A stretch of DNA of 43,748 bases from an uncultured Clostridia bacterium (GCA_947585615.1 CANPXD010000006.1:1-43748), one strand, 5' to 3'; counted from the stretch's first letter, positions 14,993 to 24,944 are shown. The notes: a model not told the origin generated them from the letters alone. A program made the numbers and translations.

Positions 14993-16747
14993 TTATTTTT
15001 CGGGAACAGGTCTGCGCAGCTTTATGTGCGTTTCACGAAGCTGCATTTCAGTAACCTCGCTCGGAGAGCCGATAAGCATATCCTGAGCATTGGAGTTCAT
15101 CGGAAAAGCGATAACCTCACGAATGTTTTCCTCTCCAAGGAGAAGCATTATCATTCTGTCTATACCGGGGGCCATACCGGCATGGGGAGGCGCTCCGTAA
15201 TGGAAGGCATTATAAAGCGCTCCGAATTTTTCTTTGACGGTTTCCTCGTCATAGCCCGCCATTTCAAACGCCTTTACCATAACGTCGGGACGGTGGTTGC
15301 GCACGGCGCCCGACGAAAGCTCAACACCGTTGCAGACAATATCATACTGATACGCCTTGATTTTAAGCGGATCTTCATTAAGCAGAGCATCCATTTCGCC
15401 TTGCGGCATTGAAAAAGGATTATGCGTAAACGCGAGATTTCCGTTTTCATCCTTTTCAAACATCGGGAAATCGGTTATATAGCAAAGTTCAAATCTGTCT
15501 TTATCAATAAGATCAAGACGATTTGCAAGCTCCGTTCTTATCTGACCTGCAAAATCATTCACACGCTTAGGCGTGTCACAGATAAAGAAGAGCGTGTCAT
15601 CGGTTTTAAGTCCAAGCATTTCTTTCAGTTCGGTTCTCTGCTCAGGCGAAAGGAATTTATCAATAGGACCTTTATAGGAACCATCGTCAAGAACAGTGAT
15701 ATAGCCGAGTCCCTTCATACCGATGTCAAAAGCGAACTGCGTGATTTTTTCAAACCAACCCTTACTTTGTTTAGCGCCGTTCGGAACGACTATACCTCGC
15801 GTCGGTCTGCCCTTAAACGCCTTAAAATCAACTTTTGAGAAAAAGTCGGTCAAGTCCTCAATGATAAGAGGATTTCTGAGATCGGGCTTATCAGTTCCGT
15901 ATCTGAGCATAGCCTCCTCAAAAGGAATCCGCCTGAATGGAGCGGGGCTAACCTTTTTTCCGCCGCCGAATTCGGCAAACGTATCATAAAGTACCTTTTC
16001 GCCTACCGCAAAGACATCCTCCTGCGTTGCAAACGCCATTTCAAAATCAAGCTGATAAAACTCGCCGGGAGAACGGTCGGCTCTTGCATCCTCATCACGA
16101 AAACAGGGAGCAATCTGAAAATACCTGTCAAAACCCGAAACCATAAGAAGCTGTTTGAACTGCTGCGGTGCCTGCGGCAAGGCATAAAATTTGCCCTCGT
16201 GCTTGCGGCTCGGAATAATGTAATCTCTTGCGCCCTCTGGAGATGAACAGGTTAAAATCGGGGTCGTGATCTCGGTAAAACCAAGTTCCGTCATTTTATT
16301 CCTCAGAAAAGCAATAACTTTTGTTCTGAAAAGAATATTATCATGAACAAGCTTGTTTCTCAAATCAAGAAAACGGTAGGTCAGACGAACCTCCTCGCGT
16401 GTTTCTTTTGAATCGGAAATCTCAAAGGGCAGGTTTTCGGTACACGCGCTCAAAACCGTTAATTTTTCGACCCTCACCTCAAGTTCTCCGGTTGCGATTT
16501 TTTTATTTACGGTTTCCTCGTCTCTTTTAACGACAGTGCCTTCAACGGAAATAACGCTTTCTTTTCTCAGATGATCAATCAGCGTGCCGTCGTTTACAAC
16601 GACCTGTGTTACGCCGTATTCATCGCGCAAATCAATAAACGCAACGCCGCCATGGTCACGCACCGTGTCCACCCAGCCGGCAAGCGATACACGCTGCCCG
16701 AGATTCTCAAACGTCAGTTCATTGCAATTATGTGTTCTGTATGCCAT
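14993..16747 (-). CDS. aspS: Aspartyl-tRNA synthetase, possibly non-discriminating
   Basis: 584 aa class II synthetase of the long bacterial type. An OB-fold anticodon domain (LAGWVDTVRDHGGVAFIDLR) is followed by motif 2 (FRDEDARADRSPGEFYQLDFE), the bacterial GAD insertion (about 290-410) and motif 3 (GMAPGIDRMIMLLLGEENIREV). The anticodon-domain motif reads RDHGG with His32. Histidine at this place is typical of non-discriminating enzymes that also charge tRNA-Asn, while discriminating ones such as E. coli have RDLG. The operon with gatCAB fits a path that makes Asn-tRNA by amidating Asp-tRNA-Asn. The second known determinant position is not clearly of the non-discriminating type here. Confidence 0.97.
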   Translation of the reverse strand: MAYRTHNCNELTFENLGQRVSLAGWVDTVRDHGGVAFIDLRDEYGVTQVVVNDGTLIDHLRKESVISVEGTVVKRDEETVNKKIATGELEVRVEKLTVLSACTENLPFEISDSKETREEVRLTYRFLDLRNKLVHDNILFRTKVIAFLRNKMTELGFTEITTPILTCSSPEGARDYIIPSRKHEGKFYALPQAPQQFKQLLMVSGFDRYFQIAPCFRDEDARADRSPGEFYQLDFEMAFATQEDVFAVGEKVLYDTFAEFGGGKKVSPAPFRRIPFEEAMLRYGTDKPDLRNPLIIEDLTDFFSKVDFKAFKGRPTRGIVVPNGAKQSKGWFEKITQFAFDIGMKGLGYITVLDDGSYKGPIDKFLSPEQRTELKEMLGLKTDDTLFFICDTPKRVNDFAGQIRTELANRLDLIDKDRFELCYITDFPMFEKDENGNLAFTHNPFSMPQGEMDALLNEDPLKIKAYQYDIVCNGVELSSGAVRNHRPDVMVKAFEMAGYDEETVKEKFGALYNAFHYGAPPHAGMAPGIDRMIMLLLGEENIREVIAFPMNSNAQDMLIGSPSEVTEMQLRETHIKLRRPVPEK

Positions 16748-16904
16748 AAATCTATTTCCTTTCAGTCAAACATACAAATAAATATACCAATCCATTTTAA
16801 TATACACCATAGTATAGCATAATAATTTTAAATTGTATACATTAAATATGCAAAAATTTCTAATTCTTTTTCGCCTTCGCCGCGAATCATTTCTTTTAAA
16901 CAAC

Positions 16905-16934
16905 AAGACCTGCTGCTCAGACACAGCAGGTCTT
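16905..16934 (-). terminator. Terminator of the amylase gene
   Basis: AAGACCTGCTG (16905-16915) pairs perfectly with CAGCAGGTCTT (16924-16934). On the minus strand it is followed by GTTGTTT. It lies just past the amylase stop at 16946. Confidence 0.75.
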
Positions 16935-16945
16935 TGCTATTGATT

Positions 16946-18802
16946 TTACTTTATCAGCAGCGCAAATGAATGCGGTTCAAGATGAACCATTCCGTTTGAA
17001 CAAGTATATTCAAAGAAATTATACGAACTGTCCCACTTTTCACCTACTGGAACCTTCTTCGACACCTCTGAATTATTGACGGCAACAAGCACCTGATTTT
17101 CAGAGGATACCCTTTCGTATGCAAGCACATTGCGTTCCGAATATACAGGCACGAATTCTCCCTGTTCAAAAGCCTTGCAGCCGTGGCGAAGCTGACCGAG
17201 GCGTTTATACCACTTCAGCAAATCCTCATTGATGTTGTCCCACGGAAAACACGCGCGGTTAAAAGGGTCTTTCATTCCCTGCATACCCACCTCGTCTCCG
17301 TAATAAACACTCGGGACACCGGGCAGCGTATACTGTATAAGACTTGCCATTTTAAGCATTTCTACACCGTGCAGATAATCCTCGTCGGAAAGAGTGTTGT
17401 TCAAATGCTGCCAGTGCCTGCCGTGCCCTTCCGCAGACACTCCAGCAAGACGGGTGATTGCCCTTTCGGTATCGTGTGTTCCGATATGATTCATAAGCAC
17501 ATGAAGCACACAGGGCGGATAATTTTCCACAATGGACATTACGCTGTCAAAAAAGGCGTCAGCGCCTCCGTAGCGCACAAAATCCAGAATTGCGTTTGCA
17601 AAAGGATAATTCATTACCGAATCAAGTTCTTCACCCAAAAGATACTTTCTTCTTTTTCCGTAAGCAAATTTATTTGTGGCGTCCTCCCAGACCTCGCCGA
17701 TAATAACGGCATCGGGATTCTCGGCTTTAACCGCTTTTCTGAGATCATCAAGAAAAACATCGGGCAGTTCGTCGGCAACGTCAAGCCGCCAGCCGCTTAT
17801 TCCGCAGCGAAGCCATTTGCGAAGCACTCCGTTCTCACCGCAAATAAACTGACGGTAGACTTCGTTTTCCTCAGAAACCTCGGGCAGGAGACTTATCCCC
17901 CACCAGCTTTGATATTGATTGGGATAATGTGTAAATTTGTACCATTCATAATACGGGCTTGATTTGCTGTTGTATGCTCCCACGCTATCGTAATTACCGT
18001 ACATATTAAAATATTTTGAATCACAGCCGGTGTGGCTGAAAACACCGTCCAGAAGTATTGATATTCCCATTTCCTTTGCTTTCCTGCAAAGGTGTTTCAA
18101 ATCATCTTCCGTGCCAAGGAGCGGATCTATTTTCTCAAAATCGGCAGTATCGTATCTGTGATTAGAATTCGCCTCAAAAATGGGATTAAGATAAATACAG
18201 CTTATCCCAAGGGAAGAAAGGTAGCTGAGTTTCCGCTCTATTCCCTTTAAATCGCCGCCGAAATAATCATTGTTCCAGATACCGCGCATCTGACTTTCGT
18301 TCCAGAACGGTTCATCTCCCCATTTGCGCATTATTCTGCTTTCTCTGACGTTCTTTTTTAAACTGTGGCTGTTATAAAATCTGTCGGGAAAAATCTGATA
18401 TATTATTCCGCCCTTGAGGAAATCCGGTGTTCTGAAGTTTTTATCATAGACCGTCTGCTGAAATTCTCCGCCGTTGGCTGTTAAATCTCCGCAGCCTTTT
18501 CCTATATTTTTAATATAGGACTTTCCCCATGGCGTATCCAGCTCGAAATAATAGAAATAAAGACCGGGCGTATCTGCGGAAAAATGCAGTTCCCAATATT
18601 CATCATATTCGCCGCACATTCCTGCCCAGAACATACCGTAGCAAACCGTATCCTCACCGTCCTTTCGGACTGCAAGACTTGCCCCTGAACACGAAATTGA
18701 TCGAGGCACAATTATGCGCAGCTTGACCTTTTCATCAGTCGCGATTGCGGATATTTTAGATTTATATTCAGTTTTCCTTGAATTAAATATCTGCATAATC
18801 AT
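16946..18802 (-). CDS. GH13 alpha-amylase family enzyme (neopullulanase/maltogenic amylase type)
   Basis: 618 aa cytoplasmic glycosidase without signal peptide. An N-terminal beta domain (about 1-120, with GLYFYYFELDTPWGKS) resembles CBM34/N-domains of neopullulanase-like enzymes. The catalytic barrel contains GGDLKGIERKLSYLSSLGIS, the nucleophile region GWRLDVADELP, the acid/base region IIGEVWEDA, and NHIGTHDTERA with the third carboxylate. SVYYGDEVGMQGMKDPFNR closes the set. The likely role is degradation of alpha-1,4/1,6 glucans together with the adjacent glycogen phosphorylase. Initiation is strange: no ribosome binding site precedes ATG 18802 or ATG 18796, and the start lies 3-9 nt after the U-tract of the glgP terminator. 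Confidence 0.92.
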   Translation of the reverse strand: MIMQIFNSRKTEYKSKISAIATDEKVKLRIIVPRSISCSGASLAVRKDGEDTVCYGMFWAGMCGEYDEYWELHFSADTPGLYFYYFELDTPWGKSYIKNIGKGCGDLTANGGEFQQTVYDKNFRTPDFLKGGIIYQIFPDRFYNSHSLKKNVRESRIMRKWGDEPFWNESQMRGIWNNDYFGGDLKGIERKLSYLSSLGISCIYLNPIFEANSNHRYDTADFEKIDPLLGTEDDLKHLCRKAKEMGISILLDGVFSHTGCDSKYFNMYGNYDSVGAYNSKSSPYYEWYKFTHYPNQYQSWWGISLLPEVSEENEVYRQFICGENGVLRKWLRCGISGWRLDVADELPDVFLDDLRKAVKAENPDAVIIGEVWEDATNKFAYGKRRKYLLGEELDSVMNYPFANAILDFVRYGGADAFFDSVMSIVENYPPCVLHVLMNHIGTHDTERAITRLAGVSAEGHGRHWQHLNNTLSDEDYLHGVEMLKMASLIQYTLPGVPSVYYGDEVGMQGMKDPFNRACFPWDNINEDLLKWYKRLGQLRHGCKAFEQGEFVPVYSERNVLAYERVSSENQVLVAVNNSEVSKKVPVGEKWDSSYNFFEYTCSNGMVHLEPHSFALLIK

Positions 18803-18804
18803 TG

Positions 18805-18842
18805 AAAAAAGGGCGGATTACAGTCAGGCAATCCGCCCTTTT
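18805..18842 (-). terminator. Strong terminator between glgP and the amylase gene
   Basis: A perfect 13-bp stem (18807-18819 with 18830-18842; AAAAGGGCGGATT arms) with a 10-nt loop is followed on the minus strand by a T-run. The amylase ATG begins 3 nt later, so amylase expression needs read-through or an unseen start. Confidence 0.88.
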
Positions 18843-18857
18843 GGAATTATTTATTAT

Positions 18858-21356
18858 TTATTTTTTTGCTGTTTTTTCCTTTTTAGAAACTGTTTTCTTT
18901 GACGAAGCCGTACCCGCGAACGACGTCTTGAGGGAAGAAGACTTCTCATTTTTGAATTCAACCGGCTTTGCGTGCCAGATGTTCTCCGCATATTCCTTTA
19001 TTGAACGGTCGGCGCTGAATATTCCCGCGCCGCTTATGTTCATCAGGGACATTTTTGCAAACGCCTCTCTGTCGCCGTATACCTTTGCCGACAGTGCTTG
19101 CGCGTTCTGGTAATCGGCAAAATCCGCAAGAGCCATATACGGGTCAACATTCATAAGGCTTGAAGAAATTTCACCAAATGATTTGCCGTTCACGCCCCTG
19201 TTTATAAAATCAATAACGCCCTTGAGCGTGGGATTGTTGTTAATATAGTTCATCGGATAGTAGCCGTCGCGCTGCAGCTGCTGAACCTCAGGCGTTTTAA
19301 GACCGAACAGGAAAATATTATCGTCGCCGACGGCCTCGGCAATTTCAACATTTGCACCGTCAAGCGTTCCGAGCGTTACGGCACCGTTGAGCATCAGCTT
19401 CATATTACCCGTACCCGACGCCTCGGTTCCCGCAAGTGAAATCTGTTCGGAAATATCTGCCGCAGGCATAAGAAGCTCCGCAAGGCTTACATTGTATTCC
19501 TCCATAAATACGACCTTGATTTTATCGTTGACGTCACGGTCATTGTTGATAAGCTTTGAGAGGGAATCAATAAGCTCTATTGTTTTCTTTGCCATAAAAT
19601 ATCCGGGAGCCGCCTTTGAAGCGAAAATATACGTTCTCGGCATAAAGTCGGCATTGGGATTTGCCTTAAGCATCTGATACTGTGCTATTATATTAAGAAT
19701 ATTCAGACTCTGGCGCTTGTATTCGTGAAGTCTTTTAACCTGAACGTCAAATATCGAATCGGGATTAATCTCAATTCCGTTTTTCTTCTTTACCTCAGCG
19801 GCAAATCTTATCTTGTTCTCATGCTTAATCGTCATAAGACGATCCAGCACACTGCTGTCATCTTTGAATTCGCGCAGTCTGAGCAGTTCATCACTCTTTG
19901 TGATAAAGGCGTCTCCGATAAGTTCGGTTATATACGAAGTAAGCAGCGGATTTGCCTGACAGAGCCATCTTCTGAATGCAATTCCGTTTGTCACGTTTCC
20001 GAATTTTTCCGGCATTATCGTGTAGAAATCATTGAACACGGTATCCTTAAGTATTTCGGAATGAAGAGCGGATACTCCGTTTACGGAATAAGAGCCTGCC
20101 ACGCAGAGATTTGCCATACGCACCACTCCGCCGGAAACAATCGCCATACGCTCAACCTTGTCGGCGTCGTGTGTCGCTCCCCATACATAGGCTCTGAAAC
20201 GATTGTCAATTTCCTTGGTAATCTGATAGATTCTCGGAAGCAGCCGCCTGTAAAGTTCTTCGCTCCAGCACTCAAGAGCCTCTTTCATTACCGTGTGGTT
20301 CGTGTAGGCAACGGTTTTGACGACAAGATTCCAAGCACTGTCCCAATCATAGCCGCACTCGTCGAGAATAATTCTCATAAGCTCGGGTATTGCCATTGTC
20401 GGATGTGTATCGTTAATATGAATGGCTACCTTGTCGGGAAGATTGTCGAGTGTCCCGTAGGCGGCAAGATGGCGGCGGATTATATCCTGAACCGATGCCG
20501 AAACAAGAAAATACTGCTGACGGAGACGAAGTGATTTTCCCTCAGGTGAATTGTCGGCGGGATAAAGAACCTTTGAGATTGCCTCAGCCATCGCGGACTG
20601 CTCCATAGCCTTGATAAACGAACCCTGATTGAAAAGGCTCATATCAAGCTCGGGCTTGCGGGAAGCCCAGAGACGCAGGCGCGAAACGCCTCTTCCCTTA
20701 CCCGAAACATACATATCATAAGGAATAGCCGTAACGGTGTTGCAGTCACGCATTTCAACATGATGATAATCACCGTCCCAGCTATCGTCTACCCAACCTT
20801 CAAAATTAATCTGAACGGATCTTTCCTCACGCGGTACAAGCCAAACCTCTCCTCCGGGAAGCCAGAAATCCGGCAGTTCGGTCTGCCAGCCGTCAACAAG
20901 TCTTTGTCTGAAAATACCTGCTTCGTAACGAATGGAATAACCCATTGAAAGTATTTCATTTGTTGCCAGCCCGTCAAGATAACAGGCAGCAAGTCTGCCA
21001 AGTCCTCCGTTGCCGAGACCCGCGTCAGGTTCTTGGGAATAAAGCCTTTCAAGACTTATGTCAAAGCTTTTCAGGGCGTTCTCGAAAACATCTGTCTGCC
21101 CAAGATTGTAAAGATTGTTTTTAAGCGAGCGCCCCATTAAAAATTCCATACATAGATAGTAAACTCTTTTGCTTTCCTGCTTTTCGGCAGCGTGTCGGAA
21201 TTCGCCGTTCATAACAGACAATTCATCACGAACGATCATTGCTACCGCCTTATAGAACTGCTCTATTGAAGCAGAATCAGGCGACACGCCGAAGAAGTGA
21301 CTTAATTTGTCGGTTATCAATTTTTTTGCCTGTGTAACCGAAAGGCTTGATTTCAT
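18858..21356 (-). CDS. glgP: Glycogen/starch phosphorylase
   Basis: 832 aa, GT35 family, which releases glucose-1-phosphate from alpha-1,4-glucan ends. The start is ATG 21356, because GGAGG lies 8 nt upstream; the in-frame ATG at 21371 overlaps that site. Family blocks are GLGNGGLGRLAACYLDG, the HINDTHPTMAIPELMR segment, VKRLHEYKRQSLNIL and the PLP-lysine region EASGTGNMKLMLNGA. The C-terminus has a Lys/Ser-rich tail (SSKKTVSKKEKTAKK) beyond the usual fold, of unknown purpose. It is followed by a strong terminator and then the amylase gene. Confidence 0.97.
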   Translation of the reverse strand: MKSSLSVTQAKKLITDKLSHFFGVSPDSASIEQFYKAVAMIVRDELSVMNGEFRHAAEKQESKRVYYLCMEFLMGRSLKNNLYNLGQTDVFENALKSFDISLERLYSQEPDAGLGNGGLGRLAACYLDGLATNEILSMGYSIRYEAGIFRQRLVDGWQTELPDFWLPGGEVWLVPREERSVQINFEGWVDDSWDGDYHHVEMRDCNTVTAIPYDMYVSGKGRGVSRLRLWASRKPELDMSLFNQGSFIKAMEQSAMAEAISKVLYPADNSPEGKSLRLRQQYFLVSASVQDIIRRHLAAYGTLDNLPDKVAIHINDTHPTMAIPELMRIILDECGYDWDSAWNLVVKTVAYTNHTVMKEALECWSEELYRRLLPRIYQITKEIDNRFRAYVWGATHDADKVERMAIVSGGVVRMANLCVAGSYSVNGVSALHSEILKDTVFNDFYTIMPEKFGNVTNGIAFRRWLCQANPLLTSYITELIGDAFITKSDELLRLREFKDDSSVLDRLMTIKHENKIRFAAEVKKKNGIEINPDSIFDVQVKRLHEYKRQSLNILNIIAQYQMLKANPNADFMPRTYIFASKAAPGYFMAKKTIELIDSLSKLINNDRDVNDKIKVVFMEEYNVSLAELLMPAADISEQISLAGTEASGTGNMKLMLNGAVTLGTLDGANVEIAEAVGDDNIFLFGLKTPEVQQLQRDGYYPMNYINNNPTLKGVIDFINRGVNGKSFGEISSSLMNVDPYMALADFADYQNAQALSAKVYGDREAFAKMSLMNISGAGIFSADRSIKEYAENIWHAKPVEFKNEKSSSLKTSFAGTASSKKTVSKKEKTAKK

Positions 21357-21460
21357 ATGCAAAACCTCCAAAAATGCGAATAAATAAAGCTGAAAAACTT
21401 TAAGTGTTTGTTAATTATACACTAAAATTTGCCAATATTCAATAGTAACATCATATTATT

Positions 21461-22900
21461 CTATGTTCTTTTGCCTTTCTTTTTAACAAATTTATCAAGA
21501 AGAAGATGAACAATATCGTTTACGGAGCGGAAATTCACCGCCGTTACAACCGCCGCAAAAAGAACGGATAGAACGAAGCTTTGCCATTTTCCGCCTGCTT
21601 CAAATATCATTATAACCGCCATTCCTGCCAATAATGCGGCGGAAAGCAGAAGTTTCATATAATTTATTTTAACCTTAACAAATTTTCTGGTATCGATAAC
21701 CCTTATAATGAACACAGCAACAAATGAAACTGCCGTTGCAATTGCAGCGCCGTAAGAACCTATTTTCGGTATCAGAATCAAATTAAGGGTAATATTCACT
21801 ATAGCTCCGCAGCCTGCGGTAAGCATTGAGCGCATACTCTTTTTTTCCGCCATATAAACGGAAGCAAAGAAATTAACAAGACAGGAAAACGTTGTTGCGA
21901 TAACGAGAATCGGCACGTAGTGCCACGAAGAATAATATTCTTCTCCGAGATACAAATCGGTTATTATTCTGCACAGCAAAATAAGCAGTGAGCCTATCGC
22001 CATCAGAGCGCCACTGTAGACCATAAAAACGTTTGTAAAGAAACGCGCTCTGTGCTCGTTTTCATATTCATCGACAGCCGAAAGCTGCCACGCGTCAATG
22101 AATATAGATGAAAATATTATAACAAAATTAGGTATTTTATATGCCGCACTGTAAAGTCCGCTTTCTCCGACATTGATAAAATAGGTGACCATATACTGGT
22201 CGGAAACGTTTATGATCCACCACAAAATGACCGTCGGAATAAGCGGAATACAGTATTTCAGCATAGGAACAACCGTATTCTTTTTAAGTCCGTGTCTGAA
22301 ATCAAGACAATTCCATAGCTTCGCGCATACAAACATAAATAAAACGGAAAGCATATCGCTTGTGAAAATCGCAAGAATATAACCGTATATTCCCCACTTG
22401 AATTCTCCGAGATACAGAAACGTAAACCCGGCAGATGTAGCCGTCGCAACAACGCCGTCAACAGCATACAGCTTAACATGACCCGAACCTCTGACAAACT
22501 GCTGGCAAAGCTGGCGAAGCGACGAACCGAGAAGCATAAGGTAAAGCAGTATTGCGTACTGCCCCATATTAAAATCATTTATTACTATTCCCCTGACAAC
22601 AGGAACAAAAGCGCAGAAAACGGCAAATCCGATAAACGTTGTTGCAACCCCTGTTGTAAATACTTCCTTTTTATTGCTGTTCTTATCAAGCGAAAATCGC
22701 AGTGCGGCCGAATTTACCGCGAGCGTTACAATCGGCACAAGAATATTGACCGCATTTTGAATCAGCGTTGCTCCGCCAAACGAGCCGGTGTTCATAACAC
22801 GGGTATAAAAGAATGTCAGCACCAAAGAAAGCAACTTTGATGAAAATGTTCCGATAGCAAAAATAATCGTGTTTGAGGCAAGCTTTTTATACTTATCCAT
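21461..22900 (-). CDS. Polysaccharide flippase of the MOP/PST superfamily (Wzx-like)
   Basis: 479 aa with about 14 membrane segments, as in lipid-linked oligosaccharide flippases. It begins YKKLASNTIIFAIGTFSSKLLSLVLTFFYTR, the typical first helices, with YSAAYKIPNFVIIFSSIFIDAW in the middle. It would move an undecaprenyl- or lipid-linked sugar across the membrane. No polymerase or glycosyltransferase lies next to it; it follows proA by 24 nt, so it seems to ride in the proBA transcript. MurJ or SpoVB-type function cannot be ruled out. Confidence 0.88.
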   Translation of the reverse strand: MDKYKKLASNTIIFAIGTFSSKLLSLVLTFFYTRVMNTGSFGGATLIQNAVNILVPIVTLAVNSAALRFSLDKNSNKKEVFTTGVATTFIGFAVFCAFVPVVRGIVINDFNMGQYAILLYLMLLGSSLRQLCQQFVRGSGHVKLYAVDGVVATATSAGFTFLYLGEFKWGIYGYILAIFTSDMLSVLFMFVCAKLWNCLDFRHGLKKNTVVPMLKYCIPLIPTVILWWIINVSDQYMVTYFINVGESGLYSAAYKIPNFVIIFSSIFIDAWQLSAVDEYENEHRARFFTNVFMVYSGALMAIGSLLILLCRIITDLYLGEEYYSSWHYVPILVIATTFSCLVNFFASVYMAEKKSMRSMLTAGCGAIVNITLNLILIPKIGSYGAAIATAVSFVAVFIIRVIDTRKFVKVKINYMKLLLSAALLAGMAVIMIFEAGGKWQSFVLSVLFAAVVTAVNFRSVNDIVHLLLDKFVKKKGKRT

Positions 22901-22924
22901 TTATTTATAAATCCTTAATTAAAT

Positions 22925-24160
22925 TTATCTTATCTGTCCGTTTCCGTAAATTTTATATTTCGTAGTTGTGAGCTCACGCAGTCCCATAGGTCCTCTTGCG
23001 TGGAGTTTCTGCGTTGAAATCCCTATTTCAGCACCGAGTCCGAACTCTCCGCCGTCGGTAAACCTCGTTGAAGCGTTCACGTAAACGGAGGAGGAATCGA
23101 TACGGCGCATAAATTCCTCTGCGTGTGAGGCGTCGGAAGTTATAATTGCCTCGCTGTGGCGCGTTGAATTTTTATTTATATGCTTTATTGCCTCATCAAG
23201 AGTATCAACGGTTTTAACGCTAATAATATAATCAAGATACTCGGTTGAAAAGTCCTCCTCTGTTGCGGGAACAAGTCCGTCACATACCTGCATTGCGCGC
23301 TCGTCTGCGCGGATTTCAACATTTTTTTTATCGAGCAGTTCTTTAATTTTCGGGAGTGCTCTGTCTAGTATCGCAGCGTTTATTACAAGACTTTCACAGG
23401 CGTTGCAAACTCCTATGCGCTGCGTTTTCGCGTTGAATATTATTTTTGCCGCCATATCAATATCAGCATTGCAATCAACATAAATATGGCAATTCCCGGA
23501 GCCTGTTTCAATTACCGGAACGGTTGCATTCTCAAGAACGGATTTTATAAGATTTTTTCCTCCGCGCGGAATAAGGCAGTCGAGATAGCCGTTGAGTCTC
23601 ATCATCTCGTTCGCCGAGTTTCTTGAAGTATCCGTCACAAGCTGAATACAGTTTTCGTCAAATCCGCATTTACCAATCGCCGCGCGCATAACGGAGGCAA
23701 TCGCAATATTTGAATTAATCGCTTCCTTGCCGCCGCGCAGTATAACGGCGTTTGAACTTTTTAAGCAAAGAGCAGCCGCGTCTGCTGTCACATTCGGTCT
23801 TGCCTCAAAAATAATTCCTATAACCCCGATGGGAACGGATACTTTTTTTATCACAAGTCCGTTAGGTCTTTTTACTTCGTCAAGAACAATTCCGCACGGG
23901 TCGGGAAGAGCGGCAACCTCCTCAACGCCGTCTGCAATGGCGTTGATCCTGTCCTCGTCAAGCATAAGTCTGTCGAGCAAGCCTTCTCTGAGACCTGCTT
24001 TTTTCCCGTTTTCAATATCCCTTTTATTTTCTTCCACGATTGTTCTGCTGTTTCGCCTGAGTGAATTTGCAGCAGCCATAAGCGCTGCATTTTTCTGTTC
24101 CTCAGTAACCGACGCTAAAAAATCCTTTGCTTCTAAAGCTTTCTTTCCGAGTTCAATCAT
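22925..24160 (-). CDS. proA: Gamma-glutamyl phosphate reductase
   Basis: 411 aa, normal length. It reduces gamma-glutamyl phosphate with NADPH to glutamate semialdehyde, the second step of proline synthesis. Family parts are IGVIGIIFEARPNVTADAA, LKSSNAVILRGGKEA, QRIGVCNACESLVI (catalytic cysteine) and FGLGAEIGISTQKLHARGPM. ATG 24160 is chosen: GAGGTG lies 8 nt upstream and the ATG overlaps the proB stop. The in-frame start 15 nt upstream lies in the ribosome site. Confidence 0.97.
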   Translation of the reverse strand: MIELGKKALEAKDFLASVTEEQKNAALMAAANSLRRNSRTIVEENKRDIENGKKAGLREGLLDRLMLDEDRINAIADGVEEVAALPDPCGIVLDEVKRPNGLVIKKVSVPIGVIGIIFEARPNVTADAAALCLKSSNAVILRGGKEAINSNIAIASVMRAAIGKCGFDENCIQLVTDTSRNSANEMMRLNGYLDCLIPRGGKNLIKSVLENATVPVIETGSGNCHIYVDCNADIDMAAKIIFNAKTQRIGVCNACESLVINAAILDRALPKIKELLDKKNVEIRADERAMQVCDGLVPATEEDFSTEYLDYIISVKTVDTLDEAIKHINKNSTRHSEAIITSDASHAEEFMRRIDSSSVYVNASTRFTDGGEFGLGAEIGISTQKLHARGPMGLRELTTTKYKIYGNGQIR

Positions 24161-24944
24161 TTTCAGCCACCTCAAAATACGTTCCTATTTCCTTGTTTTC
24201 CAATACCTTATATATACCTGTCGGCTTTGCGCCGTTCATAATAACAACAGGTATTCCGGATGAAACCGCAATCTCTGCCGCCTTAATCTTTGTAACAAAG
24301 CCGCCTGTTCCTTTTTTTCCTGCTCCGCCTGCTATGGAACGTATCTCATCATTGATTTCCTTTACGCGTCTGATAGGCATTGCGGATGCGTTTTCAGCAG
24401 GATTGCCGTCATAAAGACCATCGGTATCCGTAAGCATAATCAGAAGGTCGGCATTTGTTATCTGCGCAACTCTTGCCGAAAGGCAGTCGTTATCACCGTT
24501 TATAAGTTCTTCAACCGAAATTGAATCATTTTCGTTGACTATCGGCAGACAGTCGTAAGCCAGAAGCTGATTCAAAGTATCAATCAAATGTCCCTTGCTT
24601 TCCTCATTGTCAAGCTCCTCAACCGTTAAAAGAAGCTGGCTGACAACAACTCCGTATTCGGAAAAAAACTTATCGTAAAGGAACATAAGCTCACATTGAC
24701 CGACTGCAGCGGCGGCCTGAAGTCCGCTTATTTCGGATGGTCTCTCAGACAACCTCAGCTTGCTTAATCCAACGCCGATTGCTCCGGAGGAAACAAGTAC
24801 AACTTCTTTTCCCTCGTTTTTCAAATCAGACAGAACAGATGCGAGCTTTGCGATTCTCGCAATATTGGTTTTTCCTGTTTTATGCGTCAGAGTTGATGTT
24901 CCCACCTTGACAACTATCCTATTTATTTTTTCTTTTTTCATCAT
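24153..24944 (-). CDS. proB: Glutamate 5-kinase, short form without PUA domain
   Basis: 263 aa amino-acid-kinase-fold enzyme, first step of proline synthesis. It shows VVKVGTSTLTHKTGK, VSSGAIGVGLSKL, NENDSISVEELINGDNDCLSARVAQ, LLIMLTDTDGLY and GTGGFVTKIKAAEIA. Many bacterial ProB proteins carry a C-terminal PUA domain (about 370 aa); here the protein ends after the kinase domain, as in several Firmicutes. The start is ATG 24944, 8 nt after GGGGA. It overlaps proA by 8 bases. Confidence 0.96.
   Translation of the reverse strand: MMKKEKINRIVVKVGTSTLTHKTGKTNIARIAKLASVLSDLKNEGKEVVLVSSGAIGVGLSKLRLSERPSEISGLQAAAAVGQCELMFLYDKFFSEYGVVVSQLLLTVEELDNEESKGHLIDTLNQLLAYDCLPIVNENDSISVEELINGDNDCLSARVAQITNADLLIMLTDTDGLYDGNPAENASAMPIRRVKEINDEIRSIAGGAGKKGTGGFVTKIKAAEIAVSSGIPVVIMNGAKPTGIYKVLENKEIGTYFEVAEND

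Noticed and set aside
17183-17962. 259-codon plus-strand open frame opposite the amylase gene
   Set aside because: It is a mirror of the well-supported GH13 gene; no ribosome site, no recognisable protein motif.
19725-20534. 269-codon plus-strand open frame opposite glgP
   Set aside because: Antisense of the phosphorylase coding region with no motifs; results from codon bias of the real gene.
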